NCBI GenBank assembly: GCA_016929635.1
Contig: JAFGIL010000056.1
Span: 31,274 to 95,273 of the forward strand
DNA length: 64,000 bases
DNA from: Endomicrobiales bacterium
GTDB lineage: Bacteria; Elusimicrobiota; Endomicrobiia; Endomicrobiales; JAFGIL01
Direction of reading: 5' to 3'
Shown here: positions 1 to 10,302 of the stretch, one piece after another
Layout of the letters: each line of letters opens with the position of its first letter
Position numbering within the stretch: position 1 is the stretch's first letter
Made by a program: the position numbers and the translations under genes
Notes under the pieces: model-generated
Databases searched by the model: none
What the model was told of the DNA's origin: nothing
The model's input: the letters and a program-made list of their open reading frames with translations, nothing else

Positions 1-241
1 TTATAATCCTCGGGTTAATTAAAACTAATGGCTGTTTTTTCCCTGCAGGCTTCGTATCAATAATAAGCAATCTGAGCGGCACTCCAACCTGACTTGCAGC
101 AAGCCCTACTCCCGAGTTTGCATACATGGTGTCAAACATGTCAGATATAAGTTTTTTTATTTCAGGAGTAATCTGTTTTATTGGTTTACACTTTTTCCTT
201 AAAACAGAATCTCCGTATTTTCTTATTTTTAATATACTCAT
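1..241 (-). CDS. def: Peptide deformylase, partial (C-terminus runs off the left edge)
   Basis: Not in the ORF track. Reverse-complement translation MSILKIRKYGDSVLRKKCKPIKQITPEIKKLISDMFDTMYANSGVGLAASQVGVPLRLLIIDTK... contains PDF motif 1 (GVGLAAsQ). Confidence 0.92.
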   Translation of the reverse strand, partial: MSILKIRKYGDSVLRKKCKPIKQITPEIKKLISDMFDTMYANSGVGLAASQVGVPLRLLIIDTKPAGKKQPLVLINPRII

Positions 242-283
242 ATATAATATGTTATATTATTATTTTAATAATATATATTAATC

Positions 284-2443
284 TTACAACTTTTTAATAA
301 TATTTTCAACCTCTTTTTTTTCTTTTTCATCATTTATATTTTTCATATAGTATTCCAAATACTTATTGGCTTCTTCATGTTTGTCAAGTGTTTTTAATGC
401 AAGCCCCAGGTTATAGTAGGCAAAAATGTATTTAGGATTGCGTTTTATAATTTCTTTAAAGAATTTTTCAGCCAATTCTGGTTTTCCTGTATTTAAATAC
501 AGAAGTCCGAGCTCATTTCCCGCGTCAAAATTATACCCCTTCTGCCATGCTTCTTTAAAATGTTCTTCCGCCAGCGTGAGTTTCCCCTGAATTTTATATG
601 CCAGTCCCAAATTAAAAAGGGCTGTATCGCTATCAGGGTGTAATTCTAGAACCCTCTTAAACCATTCCTCGGATTCCTTATAGTTAGCCAAAGAGTATTC
701 CAGTGTCCCAAGATTGTTCAGCGTGGGAATCAGGTTATTGTCTATGCTCAATGCCTTATAATATTCCTGCCGAGCCTGAGTTAACATATTCTTGTTCGAA
801 TAAGCTAACCCGATATTATTATGGGCAGATGCATAATATGACATAATTTTATTTGTAAAAAAGTCATTTTTCGATTGATCCAGGCGTAAATTCCTGAATA
901 CATACAGGTTGAAAGGCAAATTCGAAGGATTGTTTTCTGTTGATTCTGAAAGTTTATACATCAAGCCATAAGGATAAGAAAAATATCCTTGAGGAAACTT
1001 ACCCGGAAGCTCGGCATAAATAGAGTATTTACCGCGGTTGTAGTCCAGAATTATACGTTCCAGTTCCTGCCCGGACAGTATTTCTCTCTTTGGCAGCAGA
1101 TCAGGATACCTTTTTTTTATCAGCTCATACCCCCATTTTGTACGGAAATATGCTATCAGCCTTAAATCAGGCCGTTTTCCCTGAACCTGCTGTAAATACG
1201 TCGTTATAAAAGTTGTGGGGTCATCAGGATTAAATATTAAGCTGCCCTTTTGCAAAGTTGCCATAAGATTTCTGCCGTAATCATAGGCAAAGTAATGCGC
1301 CCGATAACTGCAAAAAGGCAAATGCCTGACAAAACTGAACATAACAAGTAGCAATATAGCTATCCTGCCAAGCTTATAAAAAAATATCGAAAACAGAGCC
1401 GCTGAGATGAATAATACAAAAATGAGATTCGGCAATACAAAATGAGGCTCAAGTATGGGTAAAGTGGTTTCTTCCTGAACAGGCAGGTTCGAAAGTATTA
1501 CAAAACCGGGCCCGGACACTAACAGCGCTATGAGCAGAAACTGAAAAAATCTGTTTTTCCTTGTGACGTAAATTCCCCAAAGCCCTGCCAGCAATCCCGG
1601 CAGTGCAAACTGCTGAAGCAGAGATTTTGCATAAACTAATAAATGCTGGAAGATCAGCCCCAAAGTCCAATGAAATTTACTCTGCTCAGGATGCAGCCTC
1701 ATTCCTCCGTAGTCAGCACGCGTTATTACCCTCAATAAACCATTTATTGTTTTTAAATCACCCCAGCTGGATACGGGCTCCGACAGGACCCTTAAAGGCA
1801 GGATTAAATAAACAGAAAATCCCAGGACAAAAAATATGAAACTCCAAAAATAATGGTTTAATCTGAAATCTTTGCAGGACAACAAAAACCATAATATTCC
1901 GGGAAAAATAAATATGATAGTCTGATGATTGCCTGTAGAGAAACCGCAGAGGAACGCCACAAGCAGAAGTACGGCAAAATCCGGTTTATGCCCGTTGTTT
2001 TTCGTATCATTGTAAAACTTCGCAATTAAAAACAAAATAACGGATGCCAAAAAAGCATTCAGTGAATACATCTCTGAAACCTGGCTGAGCCGCCAGAAAG
2101 CCGGAGAAAATGCCAGCAGCATGGCTGATGACAGCAAAATCCAGGACTGATTAAAAATAAAACCAAAAACCAAAGTCAGAAAGTAAATAGTCCCGGCTCC
2201 AAAAAACGCAGACATGATGTTAATCTTATATGCAGAGTTGCCGAAAGGTATAAGGATATCAAACATCTTTCCGAACAAAACGTAAAGAGGATACCCGGTA
2301 GGGTGGGCAATACCTAAAGTAACGGAGGCAACAACCAAATCACCGGAATCGCGGTATGGTGATATTGTCGGATGCAGAGTATAAAGGTATATACCGAATA
2401 TTATAAAGAAATAAAACAGAGATTTTAAATTTAAATATTTCAT
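284..2443 (-). CDS. DUF2723-family multi-TM protein (GT-C-like glycosyltransferase) with C-terminal TPR repeats
   Basis: N-terminal YRDSGDLVVASVTLGIAHPTGYPLYVLFGKMF is typical of DUF2723; C-terminal tandem 34-aa TPR units. Confidence 0.85.
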   Translation of the reverse strand: MKYLNLKSLFYFFIIFGIYLYTLHPTISPYRDSGDLVVASVTLGIAHPTGYPLYVLFGKMFDILIPFGNSAYKINIMSAFFGAGTIYFLTLVFGFIFNQSWILLSSAMLLAFSPAFWRLSQVSEMYSLNAFLASVILFLIAKFYNDTKNNGHKPDFAVLLLVAFLCGFSTGNHQTIIFIFPGILWFLLSCKDFRLNHYFWSFIFFVLGFSVYLILPLRVLSEPVSSWGDLKTINGLLRVITRADYGGMRLHPEQSKFHWTLGLIFQHLLVYAKSLLQQFALPGLLAGLWGIYVTRKNRFFQFLLIALLVSGPGFVILSNLPVQEETTLPILEPHFVLPNLIFVLFISAALFSIFFYKLGRIAILLLVMFSFVRHLPFCSYRAHYFAYDYGRNLMATLQKGSLIFNPDDPTTFITTYLQQVQGKRPDLRLIAYFRTKWGYELIKKRYPDLLPKREILSGQELERIILDYNRGKYSIYAELPGKFPQGYFSYPYGLMYKLSESTENNPSNLPFNLYVFRNLRLDQSKNDFFTNKIMSYYASAHNNIGLAYSNKNMLTQARQEYYKALSIDNNLIPTLNNLGTLEYSLANYKESEEWFKRVLELHPDSDTALFNLGLAYKIQGKLTLAEEHFKEAWQKGYNFDAGNELGLLYLNTGKPELAEKFFKEIIKRNPKYIFAYYNLGLALKTLDKHEEANKYLEYYMKNINDEKEKKEVENIIKKL

Positions 2444-4026
2444 TTTAAATTGTACCTGTTTTTTATATCCCGCACCTGTCCGATAAAAAACTCATCCAGC
2501 TGTTCCGGAGTAATAAACTCAGAATAGTCTATATTACGCTCAGGCTTATTGAAGTGAGCCTTAATAATAAATATATCAAATACTGCTAAAACAAAAATCA
2601 TTGAAATGATAAATATCTTTGTTTTATTTTTTTCCAAAAACTGTCTTATTTTATTAAAAATAAGATACAAAACTGAACTTACTACTATTAAAATGAAATA
2701 AGTGGAAAACAAAGGCCTGGTTTTAGATAAAAACTGTTTGGTAAATTTCAGGATATTGCCCGGAAGGCTTAACTGCATATTGAAAATCTGCTTTACAGAG
2801 AGGTATCCGAGCAGATCAAGCCCCAGGTAATAATTCATCAAAAGCCCCAGGGTCCAGAGGCACGGCAAAGCTATTATAATCCAACCCAATATTTTTGTTT
2901 CAACATACCTTTTAAATATCTGTCGCACTTCAAAAATCCCAAGCGCAACTATCGGCAGCGAACTTGTCATTTGCCTTAATCCAAAAGAGTATCCTTCCCA
3001 GTATGCAACACAGCAGGAATTTATAAATATTTGGCCTAAAAAGGCAAAAAGCAACCCTATATAAACCCTGGGCATCCTGATGCACCCAAAAATGATTCCA
3101 ATAAGCACCAGTAGAAATACCGGCGTCCACAGAAAAATCCCGTGATATGAAGAAAATAATATTTTAAAAAGCGAAAAATATTTTAAAGAGACATTGAACT
3201 TGCTCGGAGCGTACAGGAATGAGCCGTACGTTATTTTCCAGATTAACAGCTGCGGCGATGCCGCAACAAAGAACGAAACCCCATAAACTAATGCCTGTTT
3301 TAAAACGGTTTTTACCCTGTTCTTCATTCTAAAAACCAGCTCTGCTAATACAACAATGCCAAAAAGCGCCTCCTGCGGACGCACCATAAAAGCCAACCCG
3401 AGCAATATGCCGAGAATAATATATCTGGAATAATTTTTATCTTCATCTGTTTTAACTGACTTTTCCTGATAAATATCATCTTCCTCAAAACCGAAATATG
3501 AAGATGATGTCAGCCAATACCAAATAAATAAAGTAACAATAAAAGCAGTTATTCCGTGAGATGTACTGGAAATGATGAAAGTATAAAAGAACATTGGCGT
3601 GCCTACAAATGAAAGCAGGGAAACCACCCACCACGATGGAGAATATTTTATCCTGTTCATAATTAGTCCCAGCAAAAAAAAGGTCAGAATGCCATAAAAT
3701 ATCGTACCTGTATTTACCCAGTACCAGAACCATTGGCCATACGGATCATTTGTTTTATCGGATAATATTTTACCTGCCAAATAGAAAGGAGACCAGAAAA
3801 ACGCGGTTCCGAAGGACCAGTTATTGCTTATATATCCGTTTGCAGTTATTGCAAGAGGAATAGGTATTCCCATGTGCTTAAAATCGTTATAAAAATCCAT
3901 ATCCCCGTCAAAAAACATGGAAGGCAGGTATGAAAAATATCCCTGTCCGTCGGGAAATAAATAATACGGATTAATAAAGAAGTATGCCAATAAACAAATG
4001 CTTAAAAAAATAAGTATTTTTTTCAT
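2440..4026 (-). CDS. Multi-TM membrane protein, GT-C/PMT-like glycosyltransferase
   Basis: Many TM segments; overlaps the start of the DUF2723 gene by 4 nt. Confidence 0.6.
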   Translation of the reverse strand: MKKILIFLSICLLAYFFINPYYLFPDGQGYFSYLPSMFFDGDMDFYNDFKHMGIPIPLAITANGYISNNWSFGTAFFWSPFYLAGKILSDKTNDPYGQWFWYWVNTGTIFYGILTFFLLGLIMNRIKYSPSWWVVSLLSFVGTPMFFYTFIISSTSHGITAFIVTLFIWYWLTSSSYFGFEEDDIYQEKSVKTDEDKNYSRYIILGILLGLAFMVRPQEALFGIVVLAELVFRMKNRVKTVLKQALVYGVSFFVAASPQLLIWKITYGSFLYAPSKFNVSLKYFSLFKILFSSYHGIFLWTPVFLLVLIGIIFGCIRMPRVYIGLLFAFLGQIFINSCCVAYWEGYSFGLRQMTSSLPIVALGIFEVRQIFKRYVETKILGWIIIALPCLWTLGLLMNYYLGLDLLGYLSVKQIFNMQLSLPGNILKFTKQFLSKTRPLFSTYFILIVVSSVLYLIFNKIRQFLEKNKTKIFIISMIFVLAVFDIFIIKAHFNKPERNIDYSEFITPEQLDEFFIGQVRDIKNRYNLK

Positions 4027-4028
4027 AG

Positions 4029-6035
4029 TTATAACACGTCCTGAGGGTCCACGTCCACATTCATAAGAATTCCCCTTGGCAGATAGTAATTTCTGATTTT
4101 TGTTGCAGCTTCAAGAACGTTTCCGGGATCTCCTTTTAACATCAGCTGCCATCTAAACAGCCTGCGAAGCTTTGAATGTGCTGCCGGGGTAGGCCCTAAA
4201 ATACGGTAATCTAAATTGTTTTTTTCCCTGAACTGTTTTAGGTCGTAATATATTTTATTGATGGAATCAAATGCCCTTTTCTCGTTACTGGCGCGCACCA
4301 GAATGTTTACAAAGTGCGAAAAAGGTGGATAGTTCATCTGTTTTCTATATGAGATTTCTTTTTCATAAAAATTTACATAGTCATGGTTCTTTGCTGCCAG
4401 AAGCGCATAATGATTCGGATAACGCGTCTGCACGATAACATCCCCTCCGAGCTCGCTTCTTCCAGAGCGCCCCGCAACCTGTGTAATCAGCTGAAAAGTT
4501 CTTTCAGCTGCCCTAAAATCCGGCAGATGAAGCGCGGTGTCTGCATCTATAACTCCAACCAACGTAACTCTCGGGAAATCAAATCCCTTTGCAACCATTT
4601 GAGTTCCCAATAGAATGTCATAATTCTCGTTTTTAAACTCTTCGTAAGCTTTGTAATATACCTCTCGGTTCAATGCCGTGTCCCTGTCAAGACGGAAAAC
4701 CCTTGCCTGGGGAAACTGCCGATTCAATGCTTCCTCAACCTTCTGGGTTCCAACGCCAAAAACAGACAGCTGATGGCTCTTGCAGTGTTTGCATTCCTTG
4801 GGCCATGGGTGTTTAAATCCACAGTAGTGGCACCTTAAATCATTGGTGGTTCTATGATAAACCATAGATACGGAACAGCGGTTGCACTGCCAGACATTGC
4901 CGCATCTCTGGCATATTATTACCGGCGAAAAACCGCGGCGGTTTAAAAATATTATTGCCTGCTCGCGTTTTGCAAGCGTTTTTGTCAACGCGTCACTTAA
5001 AGGCTTTGAAATTATGCTTGAATTCCGGGACAGATGCGTACAATCTACTATTTTTACAGGGGGCATAACCCTTTTATCTATTCTTTCTTTTATTTCAAGA
5101 AGTTGATATATCCCCTGTTTAGCTTTGTAATAACTCTCCAATGACGGAGTAGCTGAACCGAAAATTACGGCGGCATTGTTCAGCTGTGCACGATAGTTGG
5201 AGACTTCCCTTATGTGATATGTCGGCTTGTTATCCTGCTTATATGTGGGCTCATGCTCTTCATCGACAATTATTAAACCAAGGTTGGGAAAAGGGGCAAA
5301 TATTGCAGAACGCGCGCCCAGCATTATTTTTATAGCTCCCTTACGGGCGTTGTTCCAAGTCCTGAATCTCTGGCTTCCCGTCAGCTTGCTGTGCCAAACC
5401 CCGACCTGCTCCGGAAAACGGTTTTGAACAATCTGTATAAACTGCGGCGTCAAAGATATCTCAGGAAGCAGGTATATCGTGCTTTTTCCCATCTGGATTA
5501 TCTTTTCTATAATAGCAAGATAAACTTCCGTTTTTCCGGAACTTGTAACCCCGCGTAAAACAAAGCTTTTGTATTGCTGGGATTTTATCCTTTCCAGTAT
5601 CGGTTCAATAACTCTATTCTGGTCATCGGTTAAAACGGGCTTTGGCTGGAGGTCCTGCTCAAACACATATTCTTTTTTTCTAACTTTAGTGATTATTCTG
5701 CGGGGCGCATGTATATTTGAAGGTATAATTGTAGCTAAAGCTTCGCCCAAAGAACACAGGTAGTTTTTGCTTATCCATTCTGCAAGCAAAAACATCTCTT
5801 CCGTAAAAAACGGTTCCTCGTCGTAAAGCTTGATAATTTCTTTAACGTTTTCAACCGGGGAATCTTGAGCAATATCCATAACGCAGCCGATTGTTTTTCT
5901 GCTCCCGAAAGGCACTTCTACCCTAATGCCTTTTCTTATCTTATCAGCCATTTCATACGGGATTGAGTAATGAAAAGTTTTGTCTAAAGGAAGGAATAAT
6001 GATACTTCAGCAAATTGTTTTTCTTTTTGAATCAT
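4029..6035 (-). CDS. priA: Primosomal protein N' (PriA helicase)
   Basis: GVTSSGKTEVYLAIIEK Walker A, DEEH box, zinc-binding CQRCGNVWQCNRCS...CHYCG...CKHC, DADTALHLPDFRAAERTFQLITQVAGRSGR. Confidence 0.97.
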   Translation of the reverse strand: MIQKEKQFAEVSLFLPLDKTFHYSIPYEMADKIRKGIRVEVPFGSRKTIGCVMDIAQDSPVENVKEIIKLYDEEPFFTEEMFLLAEWISKNYLCSLGEALATIIPSNIHAPRRIITKVRKKEYVFEQDLQPKPVLTDDQNRVIEPILERIKSQQYKSFVLRGVTSSGKTEVYLAIIEKIIQMGKSTIYLLPEISLTPQFIQIVQNRFPEQVGVWHSKLTGSQRFRTWNNARKGAIKIMLGARSAIFAPFPNLGLIIVDEEHEPTYKQDNKPTYHIREVSNYRAQLNNAAVIFGSATPSLESYYKAKQGIYQLLEIKERIDKRVMPPVKIVDCTHLSRNSSIISKPLSDALTKTLAKREQAIIFLNRRGFSPVIICQRCGNVWQCNRCSVSMVYHRTTNDLRCHYCGFKHPWPKECKHCKSHQLSVFGVGTQKVEEALNRQFPQARVFRLDRDTALNREVYYKAYEEFKNENYDILLGTQMVAKGFDFPRVTLVGVIDADTALHLPDFRAAERTFQLITQVAGRSGRSELGGDVIVQTRYPNHYALLAAKNHDYVNFYEKEISYRKQMNYPPFSHFVNILVRASNEKRAFDSINKIYYDLKQFREKNNLDYRILGPTPAAHSKLRRLFRWQLMLKGDPGNVLEAATKIRNYYLPRGILMNVDVDPQDVL

Positions 6036-6061
6036 GATAAAAGACTATAGCCTTAGGACAT

Positions 6062-6754
6062 CTAAGAATTCATCGCGGCTCTCAGTTTCTTCATATCCTG
6101 CCATACATCTTTCTTTAGTGACGCATTTCTCAAAAGCGCCGCAGGATGAAACGTGGGCATTAATTTTGCGCCTTTATATTCATAAAAACGCCCCCTTAAC
6201 TTGCTTATTGGTGTTTCAGTATTTAGTATTGATTTTGCGGCTGTCGATCCCAGAACACAAATGAATTTCGGTTTTATTATCTCTATCTGTCTTTCTAAAA
6301 AGGGTATGCATTGAGAGATCTCATCGATATTCGGAGGCCTGTCGTTCCCCCTCTTTTCAGGGTCAGACGGATCAATCATCGGATGGCATTTGACAACATT
6401 GGCTATGTAAACATTTTCTCTTTTTAACCCGATAGACTCTATTATTTTTGTAAGGAGCTCACCCGCCCTGCCGATAAATGGCACTCCCCTATGATCTTCT
6501 TCATAACCCGGCCCTTCTCCCACAAACATCAACTTCGCTTTGGGGTTTCCGGCACCAAAAACCATATTCAGCCTTGTAGAACCAAGAGGGCATTTTTTAC
6601 AGTTTGCAATTTTTTTACGAAACTCCTCTAACAGGTTCTCTTTATTTTTCAAGGAGGTTTTTTTAACCATTATCTCGGAATCTCCCCAATTTCTTTCTTC
6701 TTTAATATAATTTTTAGTTAATTCTACGATTTTTCCAAACTCTGAGCGCTTCAT
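6062..6754 (-). CDS. Uracil-DNA glycosylase, family 4 type (Fe-S)
   Basis: CKKCPLGSTRLNMVFGAGNPKAKLMFVGEGPGYEEDHRGVPFIGRAGELLTKII; C-terminal PTFHPAALLRN. Confidence 0.93.
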   Translation of the reverse strand: MKRSEFGKIVELTKNYIKEERNWGDSEIMVKKTSLKNKENLLEEFRKKIANCKKCPLGSTRLNMVFGAGNPKAKLMFVGEGPGYEEDHRGVPFIGRAGELLTKIIESIGLKRENVYIANVVKCHPMIDPSDPEKRGNDRPPNIDEISQCIPFLERQIEIIKPKFICVLGSTAAKSILNTETPISKLRGRFYEYKGAKLMPTFHPAALLRNASLKKDVWQDMKKLRAAMNS

Positions 6755-7358
6755 TTACTATCCTTTTTGCTGTTTCTTTTTTGCTTTTATTCTTTAAATA
6801 TATATACCCGCCATTACTTTTTAAAATCCAAACCGACGATCTGTCAAGCCCCACCGCTTCCGTATAATTTGCTACTATCAAATCAAGTTTTTTATCTTTT
6901 AATTTCTTGCGCGCTGCATTAAAAATGTTACGCGACTCAAGCGCAAAACCAACTACAACCCTGCTTTTCTTGCGCGACCCTAAATATTTCATGATATCCG
7001 GATTTTCAATTAATCTGAGTGTAAGATTTCCGGCCCCCTTTTTTATTTTACTTTTTTTAACATTCAAAGAACGCCAGTCAGATACAGCCGCAGCGCCTAT
7101 TATAATGTCTGATTTCCTAAAATACTTTTTAGCTGCCAGAAACATCTCCCTGGCAGATGTGACTGACACAAATTCTATTTTTTTCGGTGGTTTAATATTC
7201 GTCGGACCGCTGATTAAAATGGCTCTATACCCCATTTTCTTTACTGCACAAGCCAACTCATACCCCATCTTGCCTGAGGATGCATTGGATAAAAAACGAA
7301 TAGGGTCAAGGAACTCCCTGGTTGGTCCGGCAGTAATTAAAAATGTTAAGGAAGGCAT
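6714..7358 (-). CDS. coaB: Phosphopantothenate-cysteine ligase domain (stand-alone CoaB)
   Basis: LITAGPTREFLDPIRFLSNASSGKMGYELA; VGFALES; lacks the CoaC domain. Confidence 0.92.
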   Translation of the reverse strand: MPSLTFLITAGPTREFLDPIRFLSNASSGKMGYELACAVKKMGYRAILISGPTNIKPPKKIEFVSVTSAREMFLAAKKYFRKSDIIIGAAAVSDWRSLNVKKSKIKKGAGNLTLRLIENPDIMKYLGSRKKSRVVVGFALESRNIFNAARKKLKDKKLDLIVANYTEAVGLDRSSVWILKSNGGYIYLKNKSKKETAKRIVNEALRVWKNRRIN

Positions 7359-7367
7359 TTTTTATCT

Positions 7368-7934
7368 TTAAAACTGGACTTTAGGAACCTCTTTTGCCGA
7401 TTCTTCTGCCTTGAAATAAGCGTCTTTCTTTTCGAAACCAAACATTGAGGCTACTATATTGCTCGGGAATCTTTTTATCATGATATTGTAGACTCTTACC
7501 ACGTCATTGTATCTCATTCTTTCCACAGCTATGCGGTTTTCGGTCCCGGCAAGCTCATCCTGTAAACGGACAAAATTCTCGTTTGCCTTCAGGTTCGGAT
7601 AGTTTTCTGCAATTGCCAGCAATCTCGATAAGGCGCTCTCTAATCCCTGGTTTGCCCTGACTTTCTCATTGATTGTGGCTGCTCCTGCCAGTTTTGCGCG
7701 TGCCTGAGCTACATTCTCGAATATCTCTTTTTCATGCTTGGCATAACCTTTGACTGTACTGACCAAATTCGGGATAAGGTCATTTCTCCTCTGGAGCTGG
7801 TTTTCAACCTGCGCCCACGCACCTGTTATGCTTTCATCAAGCGATACAAGTTTATTATAATTTCCGATTACGCTGCTTATCACCATCACAATAAAAAGAA
7901 ACAACACACCTAAAATTATCCAAATTTTTCTCAT
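7368..7934 (-). CDS. lemA: LemA family protein
   Basis: N-terminal TM then YNKLVSLDESITGAWAQVENQLQRRNDLIPNLVSTVKGYAKHE. Confidence 0.95.
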   Translation of the reverse strand: MRKIWIILGVLFLFIVMVISSVIGNYNKLVSLDESITGAWAQVENQLQRRNDLIPNLVSTVKGYAKHEKEIFENVAQARAKLAGAATINEKVRANQGLESALSRLLAIAENYPNLKANENFVRLQDELAGTENRIAVERMRYNDVVRVYNIMIKRFPSNIVASMFGFEKKDAYFKAEESAKEVPKVQF

Positions 7935-7966
7935 TTACACATACCTCCTTTTTTTATTTTAAATTA

Positions 7967-8674
7967 TCATCCTAAATTATCGACTATATCTACTATTTTT
8001 TCTATTTCATGCAAATATTCCTGCATAACACCGTCGGTTTCGAGTTTAAGCGCTTCTTTGTCGCCCTGTTTCATCTTCATAACATTAATGAATACGTCCT
8101 GGTTTATACCAGTCTTTTCAGAGATAACTTCTAATGCTTCCATTTTTTTCTGCGGAGGAACCGCTCCCAGAAGCCTTATTGTATGTTTAAACAAAATTAA
8201 AATTGTCGAGATGGAATCGATGAGCAAATCCTTTAGCTTCGAAGCTTTTCCTTCAGCCAGCATATATCCCTGCCTCAGCTTAAGAAGCTTGCCTTTCAGC
8301 TCAAACTCACACTCATGCCTTAAATGAACATCTTTAATCTCCAGGTTCTTAAAAGGGTCCTCTCCGTAAAGCACTTTATGAGTATCCTTCATATCAAGAA
8401 ACTCTATCGGAAAAACGTCTGCCGATTTTATGAAACGAGGGATGGAAAAAAGAAGCGGAGGAGGGTTTCCCTGTTTTATCCATTTTGACATAACTTTATT
8501 TAAAGCTTTTAAATCTTCGTGCTTTATATTATCGAGCACAATCAGAACATTGTAATCAGAATGTTTCTTTGTATCTTCCCCGCTTGCCTTTGAGCCGTAT
8601 AAAATTATCGATTTCAGGTTTCCGCCGTAAACCGATTTAGCTTCTTCAATAAATTCGTTTAGAATATCTGCCAT
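7967..8674 (-). CDS. Nucleotidyltransferase-fold protein (MNT-like), possibly degenerate active site
   Basis: IILYGSKASGEDTKKHSDYNVLIVLD resembles the GSxxxG...SDxD NTase motif, with the second Asp replaced by Asn. Confidence 0.75.
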   Translation of the reverse strand: MADILNEFIEEAKSVYGGNLKSIILYGSKASGEDTKKHSDYNVLIVLDNIKHEDLKALNKVMSKWIKQGNPPPLLFSIPRFIKSADVFPIEFLDMKDTHKVLYGEDPFKNLEIKDVHLRHECEFELKGKLLKLRQGYMLAEGKASKLKDLLIDSISTILILFKHTIRLLGAVPPQKKMEALEVISEKTGINQDVFINVMKMKQGDKEALKLETDGVMQEYLHEIEKIVDIVDNLG

Positions 8675-8696
8675 AAATATACCTCTTTTAATTGTT

Positions 8697-9458
8697 TTAC
8701 CATCCGCGGGACGAACCGCCGCCCCCGCTCATTCCCCCGCCAAAGCCGCCGAATCCTCCGCCGAACCCGCCGCCCCCGAACCTTCCTCCGCGGCCGCCCA
8801 TTCCCAGAAAAAGAAGGAATAAAAACGGATTGCGGATAAAAAGAATTCCCATTATCACCAAAAAAATAAAATTAAATATGGTTCTAAGAAGACTGGGCTT
8901 GCCCCCGGGCCTTGAGGCTGGCCTTATACCGCCTGTGAGCTCTACCCCGGCATCGTCTGCTATAATTGAGGCAATTGCAAACGTGCCCAAAGTTATTCCT
9001 CTGCCGTAATCGCCTTTTTTAAATTCAGGGATGACATACTTATCAAGAATCTCACCTGTTAACCCGTCGGGCAAAATCCCTTCCAACCCGTAACCAACCT
9101 CAATTCTTGTTTTTCTTTCTCCGATTGAAGTTATAAAAAGAACGCCGTTATCTTTACCTTTTTTTCCTATGCCCCATTCCTGGAAAAGCTGTACTGCCAG
9201 GCTCTCAATAGTCTCATTGCCCAGGCTTCTTATTGTTACGACCGATATTTCCGCTGAGGTCTTTTGTTCAAGCTCGGTCAATACGCTCGAAACTTTTTGT
9301 TTATACGAAGGGTCAATAACATTTGCAAAGTCAGAAACCCAGTCCCGGGGTTTTGGATATCTGGCTGCAAATACGCTTTGAGCTGAAAATAAAGCAAGCA
9401 GACACAGAAACAATAAACTAAAATAATACCTGCCTTTTTTACTAATAATTCTATTCAT
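8697..9458 (-). CDS. TPM-domain (YgcG-like) protein with signal peptide and Gly-rich tail
   Basis: RDWVSDFANVIDPSYKQKVSSVLTELEQKTSAEISVVTIRSLG...GIGKKGKDNGVLFITS; GGRGGRFGGGGFGGGFGGFGGGMSGGGGSSRGW tail. Confidence 0.93.
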   Translation of the reverse strand: MNRIISKKGRYYFSLLFLCLLALFSAQSVFAARYPKPRDWVSDFANVIDPSYKQKVSSVLTELEQKTSAEISVVTIRSLGNETIESLAVQLFQEWGIGKKGKDNGVLFITSIGERKTRIEVGYGLEGILPDGLTGEILDKYVIPEFKKGDYGRGITLGTFAIASIIADDAGVELTGGIRPASRPGGKPSLLRTIFNFIFLVIMGILFIRNPFLFLLFLGMGGRGGRFGGGGFGGGFGGFGGGMSGGGGSSRGW

Positions 9459-10002
9459 TTTTCAATATCTTTTTTATCTCGTCAACAATTTTATTTAAAT
9501 CTGCCAGTCTTCCCATCCCTTCATCACCGCAGGCCAGTTTGCCTTTTTCAGGAAAAACAAATTTATATCCGTATTCATTTAAAATATCGACATTCTTCTT
9601 TGTGGCAGGATGTAACCACATGTTCTCATTCATACTGGGACAAACCAGAATAGGGGATTTTGTGCTCAGAGCAACGCTGGATAATAAATCCTCAGCGCGC
9701 CCGCATGCCAGCCTTGAGATAACGTCCGCAGTTGCGGGAACTATTACCAATAAATCAGCCTGCTTCGCCAAAGATATATGCTCTACGTCAAAATCATGCG
9801 AATTAAACATCCCTTCATAAACTTTGTTTCCGGAAATTGTCTGAAGAGTCAAAGGTGTAACAAACTTCGAGCCATTTTTCGTAAGAATACACTTAACATC
9901 AGCATTCATGGCATCCAGCATCCTAATTAGCTCCGGAACCTTATAAGCTGCTATTCCGCCGCAGACACCTAACAATATTTCCCTTTTTTTATTTCTTTCC
10001 AT
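9451..10002 (-). CDS. coaC: Phosphopantothenoylcysteine decarboxylase (stand-alone CoaC)
   Basis: ILLGVCGGIAAYKVPELIRML; PATADVISRLACGRAEDLL; CPSMNENMW. MERNKK start preferred over the ORF-track start at 10032. Confidence 0.94.
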   Translation of the reverse strand: MERNKKREILLGVCGGIAAYKVPELIRMLDAMNADVKCILTKNGSKFVTPLTLQTISGNKVYEGMFNSHDFDVEHISLAKQADLLVIVPATADVISRLACGRAEDLLSSVALSTKSPILVCPSMNENMWLHPATKKNVDILNEYGYKFVFPEKGKLACGDEGMGRLADLNKIVDEIKKILKNE

Positions 10003-10267
10003 CTTTCCCCTTTGACCCTTTTGAATCTTCATCCGCAGCTGCCGGTTTTACCATTTTATTTCTTGCCTCTTTAATATCCTTCTCAGTTACCTTTCCCGAA
10101 AGAATATCTTTGATCGATTTTTTTATCAACTCAGCTTCGCTTAAACCTACCCCTTCATCAGTCTTTTTTAACACATCCAGCCACTTCTTTGCTAACCCCA
10201 CAACCGAATATCTTCCTTCCTTTAAATTAAGCAATAACTCAGGTAAGGATTTATTGTTTTCTCCCAC
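9989..10267 (-). CDS. rpoZ: RNA polymerase omega subunit-like protein
   Basis: GRYSVVGLAKKWLDVLKK omega-like helix; canonical position between gmk and coaC. Confidence 0.72.
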   Translation of the reverse strand: MGENNKSLPELLLNLKEGRYSVVGLAKKWLDVLKKTDEGVGLSEAELIKKSIKDILSGKVTEKDIKEARNKMVKPAAADEDSKGSKGKDGKK

Positions 10268-10302
10268 TAAGGCCTCCCGTTAAATTTATTTATTTACAGA
10301 TC

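Noticed and set aside
8692-9009. Proline-rich plus-strand ORF (MFYHPRDEPPPPLIPPPKPPNPPPNPPPP...)
   Set aside because: Exact antisense of the Gly-rich tail and C-terminal half of the TPM-domain gene; composition artefact.
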